From contig JAJZPM010000043.1 in assembly GCA_021811105.1 (NCBI GenBank), forward strand, positions 1-34,024: a stretch of 34,024 nucleotides of DNA, in the 5' to 3' direction. Below the pieces are notes generated by a model that was not told the origin of the DNA, did not search any database, and saw only the letters and a list, made by a program, of their open reading frames with translations. Below, piece after piece: positions 17,228 to 24,814 of this stretch; positions within the stretch are counted from its first letter, which is position 1, and each line of letters starts with the position of its first letter. The DNA is from Nitrospirota bacterium (GTDB taxonomy: Bacteria > Nitrospirota > Thermodesulfovibrionia > Thermodesulfovibrionales > UBA6898). The position numbers were made by a program, and so were the translations under genes.

Positions 17228-19738
17228 TTGGCAGTTTTTATCAGAAAAAGCCTGAGCAGAACGATCCTGACCGTCATTGCGGCCAGCGTAGCCGTAGTCA
17301 TGACTGCGGAGATTTATCTGCGCTTCTCCCGGGGCATCGACGACAGGATAGCGATGATGACGCTCTTCGGGAAAGAACTGGCGGCCTCGATTTATGAAGG
17401 GATAAAGTATCCCATGTCGGTCGGTGACAGTGAAGCTGTGAAAAGACAGTTGCTGGACCTGCGGGGAAAAAAGGGCCTCGAGGTTTTTATATGCGATTAC
17501 AGTCAGCAAATTATCTATGCGACACAAGAAGATAAGATCAACTCGCAAGTCAAAGATTTCCTTTCCAACAAAGCGGCGATGAAGACCCTGGATGAGGTGT
17601 CACAATCCGGACTCGTTCCGGAGAAGGCCTTTGAAGAACAGGCCAACGGGAAGAGGTCCCTCATCACCATATCCCCTATTCTGAACCATCCGAACTGCTA
17701 TCACTGCCACGGCTCCTTCCGCAGAGTGCTCGGGAGTATGGTAATCAAAATGAGCATGGCGCAACTCTATTCGACGATCGCCTCGGCGAGAAACTACAGC
17801 ATCATGATATCCCTTTTCGGAATAGCCGCGATAATAGCTTTGTCCTATGCCCTTATGTCCGGACTGGTAAGCCGTCCCATTGAGATCCTCGCGGACAAGG
17901 CCAGGAAGTTTGGGGAGGGAGATATGTCGGTCTCTGTTGATGTAAAAACAAAAAATGAGGTGGGGGTCCTCGGGAACACATTTAACTTTATGGTCAAGAG
18001 CATCAAGGACCAGATAGAGTATGCAAACAGCATAAAAGATGCGATCTGCGACCCTCTATTTATGGTCGATAACAACAAAATCATTACATTCATGAATGAC
18101 GCATGCGCCCGCCTGACCGGCTATAAAAAGTCCGAGGTTGAGGGCAAAATGACTTGCAGGGAGATCTTGAAAAGCGACATATGCGAGACCACATGTCCGG
18201 TGCAGTACTGCTCCGATAAAGGGGAGCCCGTTGAAGGTATCAGGGCGAATATCACCGGCAGAGAGGGCCGGCAGATACCCATTATGACCAGTGCAAGCCC
18301 TTTGAGGAACGCCCGCGGTGAACTGATCGGGGCCATAGAAATATGTAAGGACATAACGATGGTGCTCGAGGCGGAGAGGCTTCAGTATGTAAGAAAGACC
18401 GCAGAGAGCGAAGAGGAGCAGAGGAAATACCTGGAGGGGAGAGGCGAAAATCTCCTTAACATTCTGACACAGGTATCACAGGGGGATCTTCATGTCAGGG
18501 CGGAGGTCCTTCAAAAAAATGATGTCATGGATGAGATCGCAAACCATACGAACCTCATGCTGGACAACCTTGCGCAGCTATATGAAAAAATCTCGTCGTT
18601 CAGCAGGGAACTGGAAGTAGAAGTGGCGAGAAGGACCACGATGTTAAGGGAGAAGACCCTCCTCCTTGAACGGGCGAACAGGGAACTCAGGGAACTCGAC
18701 AGACTGAAATCTTCATTTCTTGCAAATATGTCTCATGAGCTCCGCACCCCGATGAACTCGATCATCGGCTATACGGAACTGCTCGCCGACGGTATCGATG
18801 GACCCGTCAACGAGGAACAAACAAAGAGCCTTCGTAAGGTCGAAAGCAACGCGAGACATCTCCTGCAGCTGATAAACGACATCCTCGATATGTCGAAGAT
18901 CGAATCTGGGAAAATAGAGCTGGACGTAAGGGAACTGTTTTTAAAAAATGTGGTCGAGTCGGTGACTTCGACCCTTGAGCCTTCGATAGCCAAGAAGGGG
19001 CTGGCGCTTCGCCTTGATTTTGATCAAAGTTTGCCGCATGTCTATGCGGATGAGGACAAGATCAGACAGGTGCTGATGAATCTCTTGTCTAACGCGATCA
19101 AGTTTACAAACAGGGGCGTTGTCACCATAAGCGCCAAGCCTTCGGAGCGCGGTATCAAACCCGGCGAAAAGCCCCTTTTCGTTGAACTCTGCGTTGAGGA
19201 CACGGGCATCGGCATAAAGGAAGAAGACATTCACAAGCTTTTTGACAAATTCAGCCAGCTGGATATCTCGACTATCCGCCAGTACGAAGGGACAGGCCTC
19301 GGCCTGAGCATTGCACGGGGCTTCGTAGTGCTGCACAAAGGCGTCATATGGGCAACGAGCAAATACGGGTCCGGCAGCAGATTCTGCTTCACACTGCCTG
19401 TGAGAAAGGAGATTCTCGAGAAAACTGCGGAGCCCATTCTTGAGCCGATGATGGCCGAGGGACTGGCGGAATATTTCAACAAGCCGGCCGATACTTTTTC
19501 GGGGGAACCCCATTATGCGGGCAGACTGATAAAATGCTGGGAATATGTCCACTGCGGGCAAACGAGCTGCCCTGCTTACGGCAGCGCAGAACACAGATGC
19601 TGGTTAATACTCGGGACCCACTGCAAAGGCACAAAGGTGGCATCATATCCGGAAAAAGTGGACTTCTGCAAGGGATGCGAGATCATCGAGCGGCTGCTCC
19701 TCGAGTCAGAGGAGTTTGCGGAAGGCGATCATGGATAA
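17228..19738 (+). CDS. Membrane histidine kinase with periplasmic heme-c motif, PAS and Cys-rich tail
   Basis: Sensor kinase of 836 aa. Order: N-terminal membrane helix (about 12-30); periplasmic domain with a CYHCH heme-c motif (Cys157-His161, preceded by NHPN); second helix (about 190-212); HAMP; PAS domain with several extra cysteines (about 270-380). A further linker/HAMP-like segment and coiled coil follow, then HisKA with His503 in SHELRTP and a HATPase domain (NLLSNAIKF, DTGIGI, GTGLGLSIA). The tail (about 765-826) has a cysteine pattern CWEYVHCGQTSCPAYG...CW...GTHCKG...CKGC. The start is TTG at 17228-17230 with GGAG seven bases before; no better start gives the membrane helix. It may sense periplasmic redox state or a heme ligand via covalent heme; the signal is inference. 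Confidence 0.92.
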   Translation: MAVFIRKSLSRTILTVIAASVAVVMTAEIYLRFSRGIDDRIAMMTLFGKELAASIYEGIKYPMSVGDSEAVKRQLLDLRGKKGLEVFICDYSQQIIYATQEDKINSQVKDFLSNKAAMKTLDEVSQSGLVPEKAFEEQANGKRSLITISPILNHPNCYHCHGSFRRVLGSMVIKMSMAQLYSTIASARNYSIMISLFGIAAIIALSYALMSGLVSRPIEILADKARKFGEGDMSVSVDVKTKNEVGVLGNTFNFMVKSIKDQIEYANSIKDAICDPLFMVDNNKIITFMNDACARLTGYKKSEVEGKMTCREILKSDICETTCPVQYCSDKGEPVEGIRANITGREGRQIPIMTSASPLRNARGELIGAIEICKDITMVLEAERLQYVRKTAESEEEQRKYLEGRGENLLNILTQVSQGDLHVRAEVLQKNDVMDEIANHTNLMLDNLAQLYEKISSFSRELEVEVARRTTMLREKTLLLERANRELRELDRLKSSFLANMSHELRTPMNSIIGYTELLADGIDGPVNEEQTKSLRKVESNARHLLQLINDILDMSKIESGKIELDVRELFLKNVVESVTSTLEPSIAKKGLALRLDFDQSLPHVYADEDKIRQVLMNLLSNAIKFTNRGVVTISAKPSERGIKPGEKPLFVELCVEDTGIGIKEEDIHKLFDKFSQLDISTIRQYEGTGLGLSIARGFVVLHKGVIWATSKYGSGSRFCFTLPVRKEILEKTAEPILEPMMAEGLAEYFNKPADTFSGEPHYAGRLIKCWEYVHCGQTSCPAYGSAEHRCWLILGTHCKGTKVASYPEKVDFCKGCEIIERLLLESEEFAEGDHG

Positions 19739-20798
19739 GAAAATCACGATTCTGATAGTCGACGACAATATTGACACAGTAGAACTTTTAAAAAAAAGGC
19801 TTCTCAGGGAAGGCTATAACACCGCTGAGGCATTTGATGGAGAAGAATGCCTCTCACAGGTCGATGCATGCAATCCGGATCTGATCGTGCTTGACCTCAT
19901 GATGCCGAAATTGAACGGACTGGAGGTCTGCCGAAGGCTGAAATCAGAGGAAAATACAAGATACATCCCTGTAATCATGCTCACCGCCAAAGGCGAGGTG
20001 GAAGATAAAGTCAAAGGACTTGAGACAGGGGCTGACGACTATCTGGCAAAACCATTCGATTACAAAGAACTTTCCGCACGTGTCAGGTCCCTGCTGGCAA
20101 TGAAAGAATCCAGAGAAAAACTGGCGGAGGAAGAAAAGTCAGAGGCCCTCGGCCAGATGATCGACGAGGTTGCGCATGAAGTGAGAAATCCCCTCGTCTC
20201 AATAGGAGGATTCGCACGGAGGGTCTATCAAAACCTCCCTGAAGGTAATCCTAACAGGAAATACATGGAGATGATTATCGAGGATGTTGCGAGAATTGAA
20301 AACATGGTCAGGCAGCTTGTCGAGTTACAAACCAGCTCTATATCCTATCTGGAGCCGGTAGATATAAATGAAATCATCACGAATGTCCTCCGTCTGTTTG
20401 ACCGGGAATTCGAGGAAAAAGCGATCGACGTAGATACCGAACTCATGGAAAATGCGCCCGTTATGCGTGCCGACAGGGAACAGATGGGAAAGGCGATCGC
20501 GAACCTCGTAAAGAATGCCATTGAGGCCATGGACGGCGATACCAGGGTATTAAAGGTCGCCACCGGGACAGGCGAAGGCCGTCTGGAGATACGGATATCG
20601 GATACCGGCAGGGGCATATCACGCGACAAACTCAAAAACATCTTCGATCCTTTTTACACCTCAAAAATCTACGGGCCCGGTCTCGGCCTGACCTTCACTC
20701 TGAAGATCATAGAGGAGCACAGGGGGACCATTTCCGTGGAGAGCGAGCCGGGAAAAGGGACTGAGGTTACGGTTCGTCTGCCTCTGAAGAAGGGCTGA
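19731..20798 (+). CDS. Receiver-histidine kinase fusion
   Basis: Cytoplasmic signalling protein, 355 aa, with an N-terminal receiver (DD at 11-12, phospho-acceptor Asp55 in LDLMMPK, MLTAKGE, KPFDYKEL). It is joined by a short helix to a HisKA domain (His149 in EVAHEVRNP) and a HATPase domain (NLVKNAIEAM, DTGRGIS, GPGLGLTFT). The ATG at 19731 overlaps the preceding kinase gene by eight bases, so the two are translated together. The first kinase is therefore the likely phosphodonor for this receiver, which would in turn control its own kinase. No DNA-binding output domain is present, and the final response regulator must be elsewhere. Confidence 0.93.
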   Translation: MDKKITILIVDDNIDTVELLKKRLLREGYNTAEAFDGEECLSQVDACNPDLIVLDLMMPKLNGLEVCRRLKSEENTRYIPVIMLTAKGEVEDKVKGLETGADDYLAKPFDYKELSARVRSLLAMKESREKLAEEEKSEALGQMIDEVAHEVRNPLVSIGGFARRVYQNLPEGNPNRKYMEMIIEDVARIENMVRQLVELQTSSISYLEPVDINEIITNVLRLFDREFEEKAIDVDTELMENAPVMRADREQMGKAIANLVKNAIEAMDGDTRVLKVATGTGEGRLEIRISDTGRGISRDKLKNIFDPFYTSKIYGPGLGLTFTLKIIEEHRGTISVESEPGKGTEVTVRLPLKKG

Positions 20799-20801
20799 AG
20801 A

Positions 20802-20923
20802 TGGCAAAGAGATTACATATTCCCCTGCGATGACGAGAAGCGCAAGAACGCCTGTAACAAAACCGGGGTACGTCACCGTAGGCAGTGGTCCCTCCTCCCA
20901 GGCTTCGCAATCTCTTTTTTGCC
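20802..20923 (+). other. Long-range inverted repeat in the kinase-hpnG spacer
   Basis: AAAGAGATT (20806-20814) is complementary to AATCTCTTT (20909-20917), which continues into TTT. GGC just outside the left arm can pair with GCC after the T-run. About 95 bases lie between, including CCCC/GGGG and TGACG/CGTCA pairs that could form inner stems. It could be a terminator with a large head, a structured RNA, or chance. I matched it to no riboswitch class I know. Confidence 0.4.
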
Positions 20924-20970
20924 GATAATCCTGCCCACGCAACATTATATCGTATCTGCTTCGCCAATAC

Positions 20971-20979
20971 TGTTATAAT
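20971..20979 (+). promoter_or_regulatory. Extended -10 promoter for hpnG
   Basis: TGTTATAAT combines an extended -10 TG with a consensus TATAAT (20974-20979). The -35 region (about 20951-20956, CGTATC) is poor, as is usual for extended -10 promoters. The predicted leader is about 22 nt. Confidence 0.6.
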
Positions 20980-21007
20980 TTTTAGAGGACGCACAACCGG
21001 AAATACG

Positions 21008-21781
21008 ATGAGACTGGCGATATTCGGAGCGCTCCCGCGCGAGCTGAAATATGTGATCAGGGACCTTGGGGCGACAAAAAGCTCCGAAGGGTGGCCCTTC
21101 CCTGTCCACACGGTCGCCATGGGTAGACACAATATTACCGTCGTGCAGACCGGGATGGGCATGCGTCGTGCTGTGGCGGCTTTGCATGCAGTCCTCGACA
21201 AAAAAAGGCCGGGGCTCGTCGTCTCGATCGGTTTCTGCGGCGCACTGTATGAGCAGGCCGAAGCAGGGGACCTTGTCCGGGCTTCGCAATTCTTGTTCCT
21301 TACGCCAACCATAGGCCGGAAAATATCGTTTTCCTCCCTCGGCACGACCGGTCATGGTTCGGACGTCCCCGAAATCGAGCAGACGATGGAGAGACTTTCG
21401 GGAACGATCGCCATGCGCAAGGGCGCTATTATTACCTTTGAGCGGCAGATGAAAAAGCGCGTCCTCGCGAAACAAATTCCCGCGGGGCTGGAGTTCCCCG
21501 TCTGCGACATGGAGACCTTCGGAATCGCCGGCTTGTCACGCGAAAGGAATGTCCCCTTCCTCGCATTCCGCGCGGTCAGCGACACCCTGGATGTAGAGGT
21601 CCCGCCGGAACTGGTCGGCGTTGTCGACGACAACGGAGAGCCGCGTCTGGGACGGCTCTTTACCGCGGTCACGACTAATCCCGCTCTAGTAACAGACGTC
21701 CTCAGATTGAGGAGGGATTCCGAAACTGCGGCGCGAAACCTCGGTATGCTGATAGAACAATTATCCGGAGCGTTGTATTAA
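21008..21781 (+). CDS. hpnG: Hopanoid-associated nucleosidase/phosphorylase HpnG
   Basis: Purine-nucleoside phosphorylase-superfamily protein, 257 aa. HpnG homologues remove adenine from adenosylhopane to give ribosylhopane (or its phosphate), the second step of side-chain formation. Visible marks are the N-terminal MRLAIFGALPRELKYV, GMGMRRAVAAL, VVSIGFCGAL, EFPVCDMETFGIA (the ribose-binding ME motif) and FRAVSDTLD (purine-site Asp). The ATG at 21008 aligns with the family N-terminus although the frame is open to 20885. It is the only plus-strand gene of the side-chain pathway here, converging on the minus-strand operon that encodes its presumed substrate supplier HpnH, and has its own promoter. 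Confidence 0.88.
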   Translation: MRLAIFGALPRELKYVIRDLGATKSSEGWPFPVHTVAMGRHNITVVQTGMGMRRAVAALHAVLDKKRPGLVVSIGFCGALYEQAEAGDLVRASQFLFLTPTIGRKISFSSLGTTGHGSDVPEIEQTMERLSGTIAMRKGAIITFERQMKKRVLAKQIPAGLEFPVCDMETFGIAGLSRERNVPFLAFRAVSDTLDVEVPPELVGVVDDNGEPRLGRLFTAVTTNPALVTDVLRLRRDSETAARNLGMLIEQLSGALY

Positions 21782-21803
21782 CCTTCCTGTCGCAAAAGAA
21801 GAT

Positions 21804-22658
21804 TTATGAACCTGGGACCATCGCCTCCGGAAAGTCTTTGCGATGCGCTTCAATTGCATTGGCCACCGGACCGGCAAGCTTCATCTTCACGATAGAAGCC
21901 ACAAGAACCGCAGGGAGGAGAAATATGAAAAACGACGTCCAGGCCGTATGATATTCTCCGATATAAAAAGTCATGAATATGTTGAACGCCGCTACGCCAA
22001 GATACAAACCGGGCCCGATAAGATATCTCCAGGGATAGCGAAAGCCTGCAAAATCTTTTTTGCCTGCGAGCCGGGCATCGATTTCCTGGAGAAGCCGGAT
22101 AAGGACAAATCCGACGAGCGTCCAGCCCGCAAAGTTCGATATGGGAATGCCGAAATAGACCCCGCCCCCGGGATATTCATAAATACGGCCGAGGAACCAT
22201 TTTTCACCCTGCAGTGCAACGGGATCAACGATGATGTCGAGATACACCATAAAGAATGCACCAAGCACCGCCGCAAAAAAAGACCTTCTGATCTTCTTCG
22301 TCTCGAGGAAGTACCACAGACCCTTATAGCGGCACATGGGAGAAACGACCAGAAGGGCAAGCGAGTAGCTCGCATAGGCGAGGAATACATAGCTGAGCGA
22401 ATCCATGAAGGGGACCCCGAATACCCAGAGCTCCCGCGTCCTTGTAGTATCCAGATACCGGTACCAGCCGTAGGGGAACCCGTTATGGATCGAAGAGTAT
22501 TCGGACAACCAGGTGACCGCGTAACCGGCGACGCAGAAAAAAACCGCCCTCTTCAGACCGAGATGCAGGGAGCAGCCGATCAGATAGATAAGCAAAAAAA
22601 TAAATACATAGGGCCTGAGGAGAATCGTGCCCAGCAGAAGAGCGGGAGCCGAATCCAT
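21804..22658 (-). CDS. CruF-like (PF04240-type) polytopic membrane protein in the hopanoid operon
   Basis: Integral membrane protein, 284 aa, about seven hydrophobic helices, resembling the carotenoid hydratase family (CruF/bisanhydrobacterioruberin hydratase, DUF422). Family-like stretches are GYAVTWLSEYSSIHNGFPYGWYRY (with conserved Glu, His, Tyr), VFGVPFMDSLSYVFLAYASY, MVYLDIIVDPVALQGEKWFLGRIYEYP and YFGIPISNFAGW. The acidic pairs are candidate catalytic residues. In carotenoid pathways the family adds water to a terminal isoprenoid double bond. Here no carotenoid gene is present, and the ATG overlaps the hpnH stop by one base (TGATG), so it is translationally coupled to hopanoid synthesis. 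A role on hopanoid, squalene or another polyprenoid is inference. A frame extension upstream exists, but the coupled ATG is preferred. Confidence 0.85.
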   Translation of the reverse strand: MDSAPALLLGTILLRPYVFIFLLIYLIGCSLHLGLKRAVFFCVAGYAVTWLSEYSSIHNGFPYGWYRYLDTTRTRELWVFGVPFMDSLSYVFLAYASYSLALLVVSPMCRYKGLWYFLETKKIRRSFFAAVLGAFFMVYLDIIVDPVALQGEKWFLGRIYEYPGGGVYFGIPISNFAGWTLVGFVLIRLLQEIDARLAGKKDFAGFRYPWRYLIGPGLYLGVAAFNIFMTFYIGEYHTAWTSFFIFLLPAVLVASIVKMKLAGPVANAIEAHRKDFPEAMVPGS

Positions 22659-23662
22659 CAGTTCTTCTTCAGGTTCCAGACAAGAAGCCGGAGGAGGTCT
22701 CTGGGGCTCGAAAAGGCGCACCTCATCGACGTCGCCTCATAACCGCTGTGGACCATGCAGTCCCGGCAGCGCGGATCGGCACCGGTCCCGTAGCGCTCCC
22801 ATTCCGTCTTCTCCATCATCTCCCCGAAAGACCTGTAGTAGCGGTCCGTGATAAGGTAACAGGGCGATTTCCAGCCGAGAGGGTTCCGCGTCGGATTCCC
22901 CCAAGGCGTACAGCGCATCTGTCTTTCCCCTCTTAGAAAATCGACGTAGAGGGGAGAGTTAAGGAACGGGAAGCGCCGGAAGAAATCCGTCATCTCCCGG
23001 AACTTCGCGACCGCCTCTTCCCGGCTGAGGAATATATTGTCCGCGACGCTTTCGTAACTGAATGCGGGAGATATCAGCGTCCCGTCGACGCCGAGATCCG
23101 TCAGGGTGCGGAACAGCGTCTCGAGCTCTTTCAGGCCGGAATTCTTGTAGACAGAGGTGTTCGTGCTCACCCTGAAGCCCCGCTCTTTTGCCCTTCCGAT
23201 ATTTTCGAGGGCCTTTCTGAACGTCCCTGGCCTGTTTGCAATCCCGTCATGGGTAACTTCGAGTCCGTCGAGATGAAAATTGAGTGTGAGCCTCTGCTGC
23301 GGCCTGAACTCATCGATGAAGGACTCCGTCAGCAGGCCATTCGTGCAGAGATAGACGTGTCTCTTCATCTCAAGAAGTTCCCCGACCAGAGATTTCAGAT
23401 GGGGATACAACATTGGTTCGCCTCCGGTGACCGTCACCACCGGGGCCCCGGATTCCGTTACCGCACCGATGCATTCATCGAGGGTCAGGTCTTCGCTCTG
23501 TGCCTCGTTATGAAGCCGTATCCTGTCGCATCCGGCACAGGCAAGGTTACAGCGGTGCGTCGGTTCCAGCATCAGGACAAGAGGGAATTTCCTCCGTCCC
23601 TTGAGCAGATTCCTCATAAAGAAGGCGGTCAGTGAAGAGTAGAGCGCAATCGGGAAACGCAT
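22658..23662 (-). CDS. hpnH: Radical SAM adenosylhopane synthase HpnH
   Basis: Radical SAM enzyme, 334 aa, that attaches the 5'-deoxyadenosyl group to diploptene to form adenosylhopane, the first step of the C35 side chain. The CX3CX2C cluster motif is CNLACAGC (Cys38, Cys42, Cys45). TVTGGEPMLYPHL supplies the GGE-type SAM motif. A C-terminal cysteine-bearing domain (CTPWGNPTRNPLGWKSPCYL and CRDCMVHSGYEA) matches HpnH family members. The start ATG is about seven bases after a GGGGGGAG that overlaps the end of the preceding small ORF. It is followed by the CruF-like gene. Confidence 0.94.
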   Translation of the reverse strand: MRFPIALYSSLTAFFMRNLLKGRRKFPLVLMLEPTHRCNLACAGCDRIRLHNEAQSEDLTLDECIGAVTESGAPVVTVTGGEPMLYPHLKSLVGELLEMKRHVYLCTNGLLTESFIDEFRPQQRLTLNFHLDGLEVTHDGIANRPGTFRKALENIGRAKERGFRVSTNTSVYKNSGLKELETLFRTLTDLGVDGTLISPAFSYESVADNIFLSREEAVAKFREMTDFFRRFPFLNSPLYVDFLRGERQMRCTPWGNPTRNPLGWKSPCYLITDRYYRSFGEMMEKTEWERYGTGADPRCRDCMVHSGYEATSMRCAFSSPRDLLRLLVWNLKKN

Positions 23663-23666
23663 GCGC

Positions 23667-23813
23667 TTACTCCCCCCCCGAAGGTTTCCGGCCCCTTCGC
23701 TCCCTGATGAAATTCATCGCGTCATCGAGTTCATCAAGCGAAAAGTCGGTATTCCTGCATGGCCCTTCAGGCCGTTTGTTCGCTACGGCAAGTACCGGCA
23801 CCCTGCTCTCCAT
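23667..23813 (-). CDS. 48-aa ORF between hpnA and hpnH
   Basis: Unrecognised small protein, 48 aa. Its ATG (23811-23813) overlaps the hpnA stop by one base (TGATG), and its stop lies four bases before the hpnH ATG, so it fills the gap exactly. The C-terminal half (DFSLDELDDAMNFIRERRG) reads as an acidic-to-basic amphipathic helix; there are no transmembrane segments and one cysteine. The position and coupling favour a translated gene, possibly a small partner of HpnA or HpnH. It could instead be a leader whose translation exposes the hpnH ribosome binding site, which lies inside its last codons. Confidence 0.5.
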   Translation of the reverse strand: MESRVPVLAVANKRPEGPCRNTDFSLDELDDAMNFIRERRGRKPSGGE

Positions 23814-24814
23814 CAACCACGTCCCGCTTTCACATACCCGTTTTCCGTAAACCAGGCCGCAGCCCTTGCAATCGCCCTGTCGACCGGGCTCTGCGGAATA
23901 TTGAGTTCCCTGAGCGCCTTCGAAACATCGAAGAACATAAATTTTCCCGCCATTCTGACACCCGCCAGTGGAATCGCCGGACATCTCCCCGGAATCATTT
24001 TCGATATCGCCTCGTCGAAATAGGCGGCGATCAGCACCGGCAGATATGGAAGCCTCACCTTCGGTGCGCTGCGGCCCACCGTTCTGCCCAGGCTCTCAAA
24101 GAAATCCTTCAGCGTGAGATTGCTGTTGCCGAGTATATACCTTTCTCCGATGCGCCCCCGTTCCGCCGCGAGCCAGTGCCCTGCCGCCACGTCTTCCACG
24201 TCTACGAAGTTTAGCCCCGTATCCAGATATGCCGGCATTCGGCCGTTAAGAAAATCGACGATCATTTTGCCGGTAGGCGTGGGCCTGCGGTCCATCGGAC
24301 CGACAGGGGTGGAGGGGTTTACGATCACTACGGGCAAACCTTTTTCTGCAGCGCCGCGCACCTCTTTTTCGGCGATGAACTTGGAGCGCTTATAATGTCC
24401 CACCATTTCTTCGATGCCGACAGGCGTCTCTTCGTTCGCCGGCCTGCGGTCGGAACCGGCGGTCAACGCCCCTACCGTGCTGGTGTAGACCACCTTTTCA
24501 ACACCGCGTCTCAACGCCGCTTCCATCACGTTCTTTGTGCCCCGGACATTGATCTCGTACATCGTCGCGGGATCGGGGACCCAAAGCCGGTAATCCGCGG
24601 CAAGATGATAGAGTTGGCTGCATCCGTCAAGCGCCCGGTCTACGGAGTCATAATCTCTTACATCACCCGTGACAATTTCAACGCCTAGTGAATCAAGCGC
24701 TTTCCGGTCGCTTCCTTTTCTGACGAGGGCGCTGACGCGGACACCCCTCCCCAGCAAAAACCTGACCACATGGTACCCGACAAAACCAGTCGCACCGGTC
24801 ACCAGCGCCTTCAT
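23813..24814 (-). CDS. hpnA: Hopanoid-associated sugar epimerase-like HpnA
   Basis: Extended short-chain dehydrogenase/epimerase, 333 aa. NAD(P)-binding GATGFVGYHV (Gly7, Gly10, Gly13 pattern) opens the protein, with a catalytic YKRSK (Tyr-X3-Lys) and the upstream YTSTVGAL Ser/Thr region. The C-terminus shows the family-like YFDEAISKMIPGRCPAIPLAGVRMA. The biochemical step of HpnA is not firmly established; it is a hallmark of hopanoid operons and may act on the ribose-derived head group. The ATG at 24812-24814 overlaps the shc stop by four bases and puts the nucleotide-binding motif at the N-terminus. It is followed by the 48-aa ORF with a one-base overlap. Confidence 0.93.
   Translation of the reverse strand: MKALVTGATGFVGYHVVRFLLGRGVRVSALVRKGSDRKALDSLGVEIVTGDVRDYDSVDRALDGCSQLYHLAADYRLWVPDPATMYEINVRGTKNVMEAALRRGVEKVVYTSTVGALTAGSDRRPANEETPVGIEEMVGHYKRSKFIAEKEVRGAAEKGLPVVIVNPSTPVGPMDRRPTPTGKMIVDFLNGRMPAYLDTGLNFVDVEDVAAGHWLAAERGRIGERYILGNSNLTLKDFFESLGRTVGRSAPKVRLPYLPVLIAAYFDEAISKMIPGRCPAIPLAGVRMAGKFMFFDVSKALRELNIPQSPVDRAIARAAAWFTENGYVKAGRG

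Noticed and set aside
20802-20923. Cobalamin riboswitch
   Set aside because: A CGAAGCC...CCACTGCC stretch on the minus strand loosely recalls B12 elements, but the order of motifs is wrong and no gene follows on that strand.
20661-20945. Minus-strand small membrane protein antisense to the receiver-kinase end
   Set aside because: One hydrophobic stretch occurs, but most of the frame is antisense to a real gene, no ribosome binding site is seen, and the inverted repeat explains the region as well.
23667-23984. Longer 105-codon version of the small ORF between hpnA and hpnH
   Set aside because: The extra N-terminal part overlaps hpnA in another frame; the coupled ATG at 23811-23813 is far more natural.
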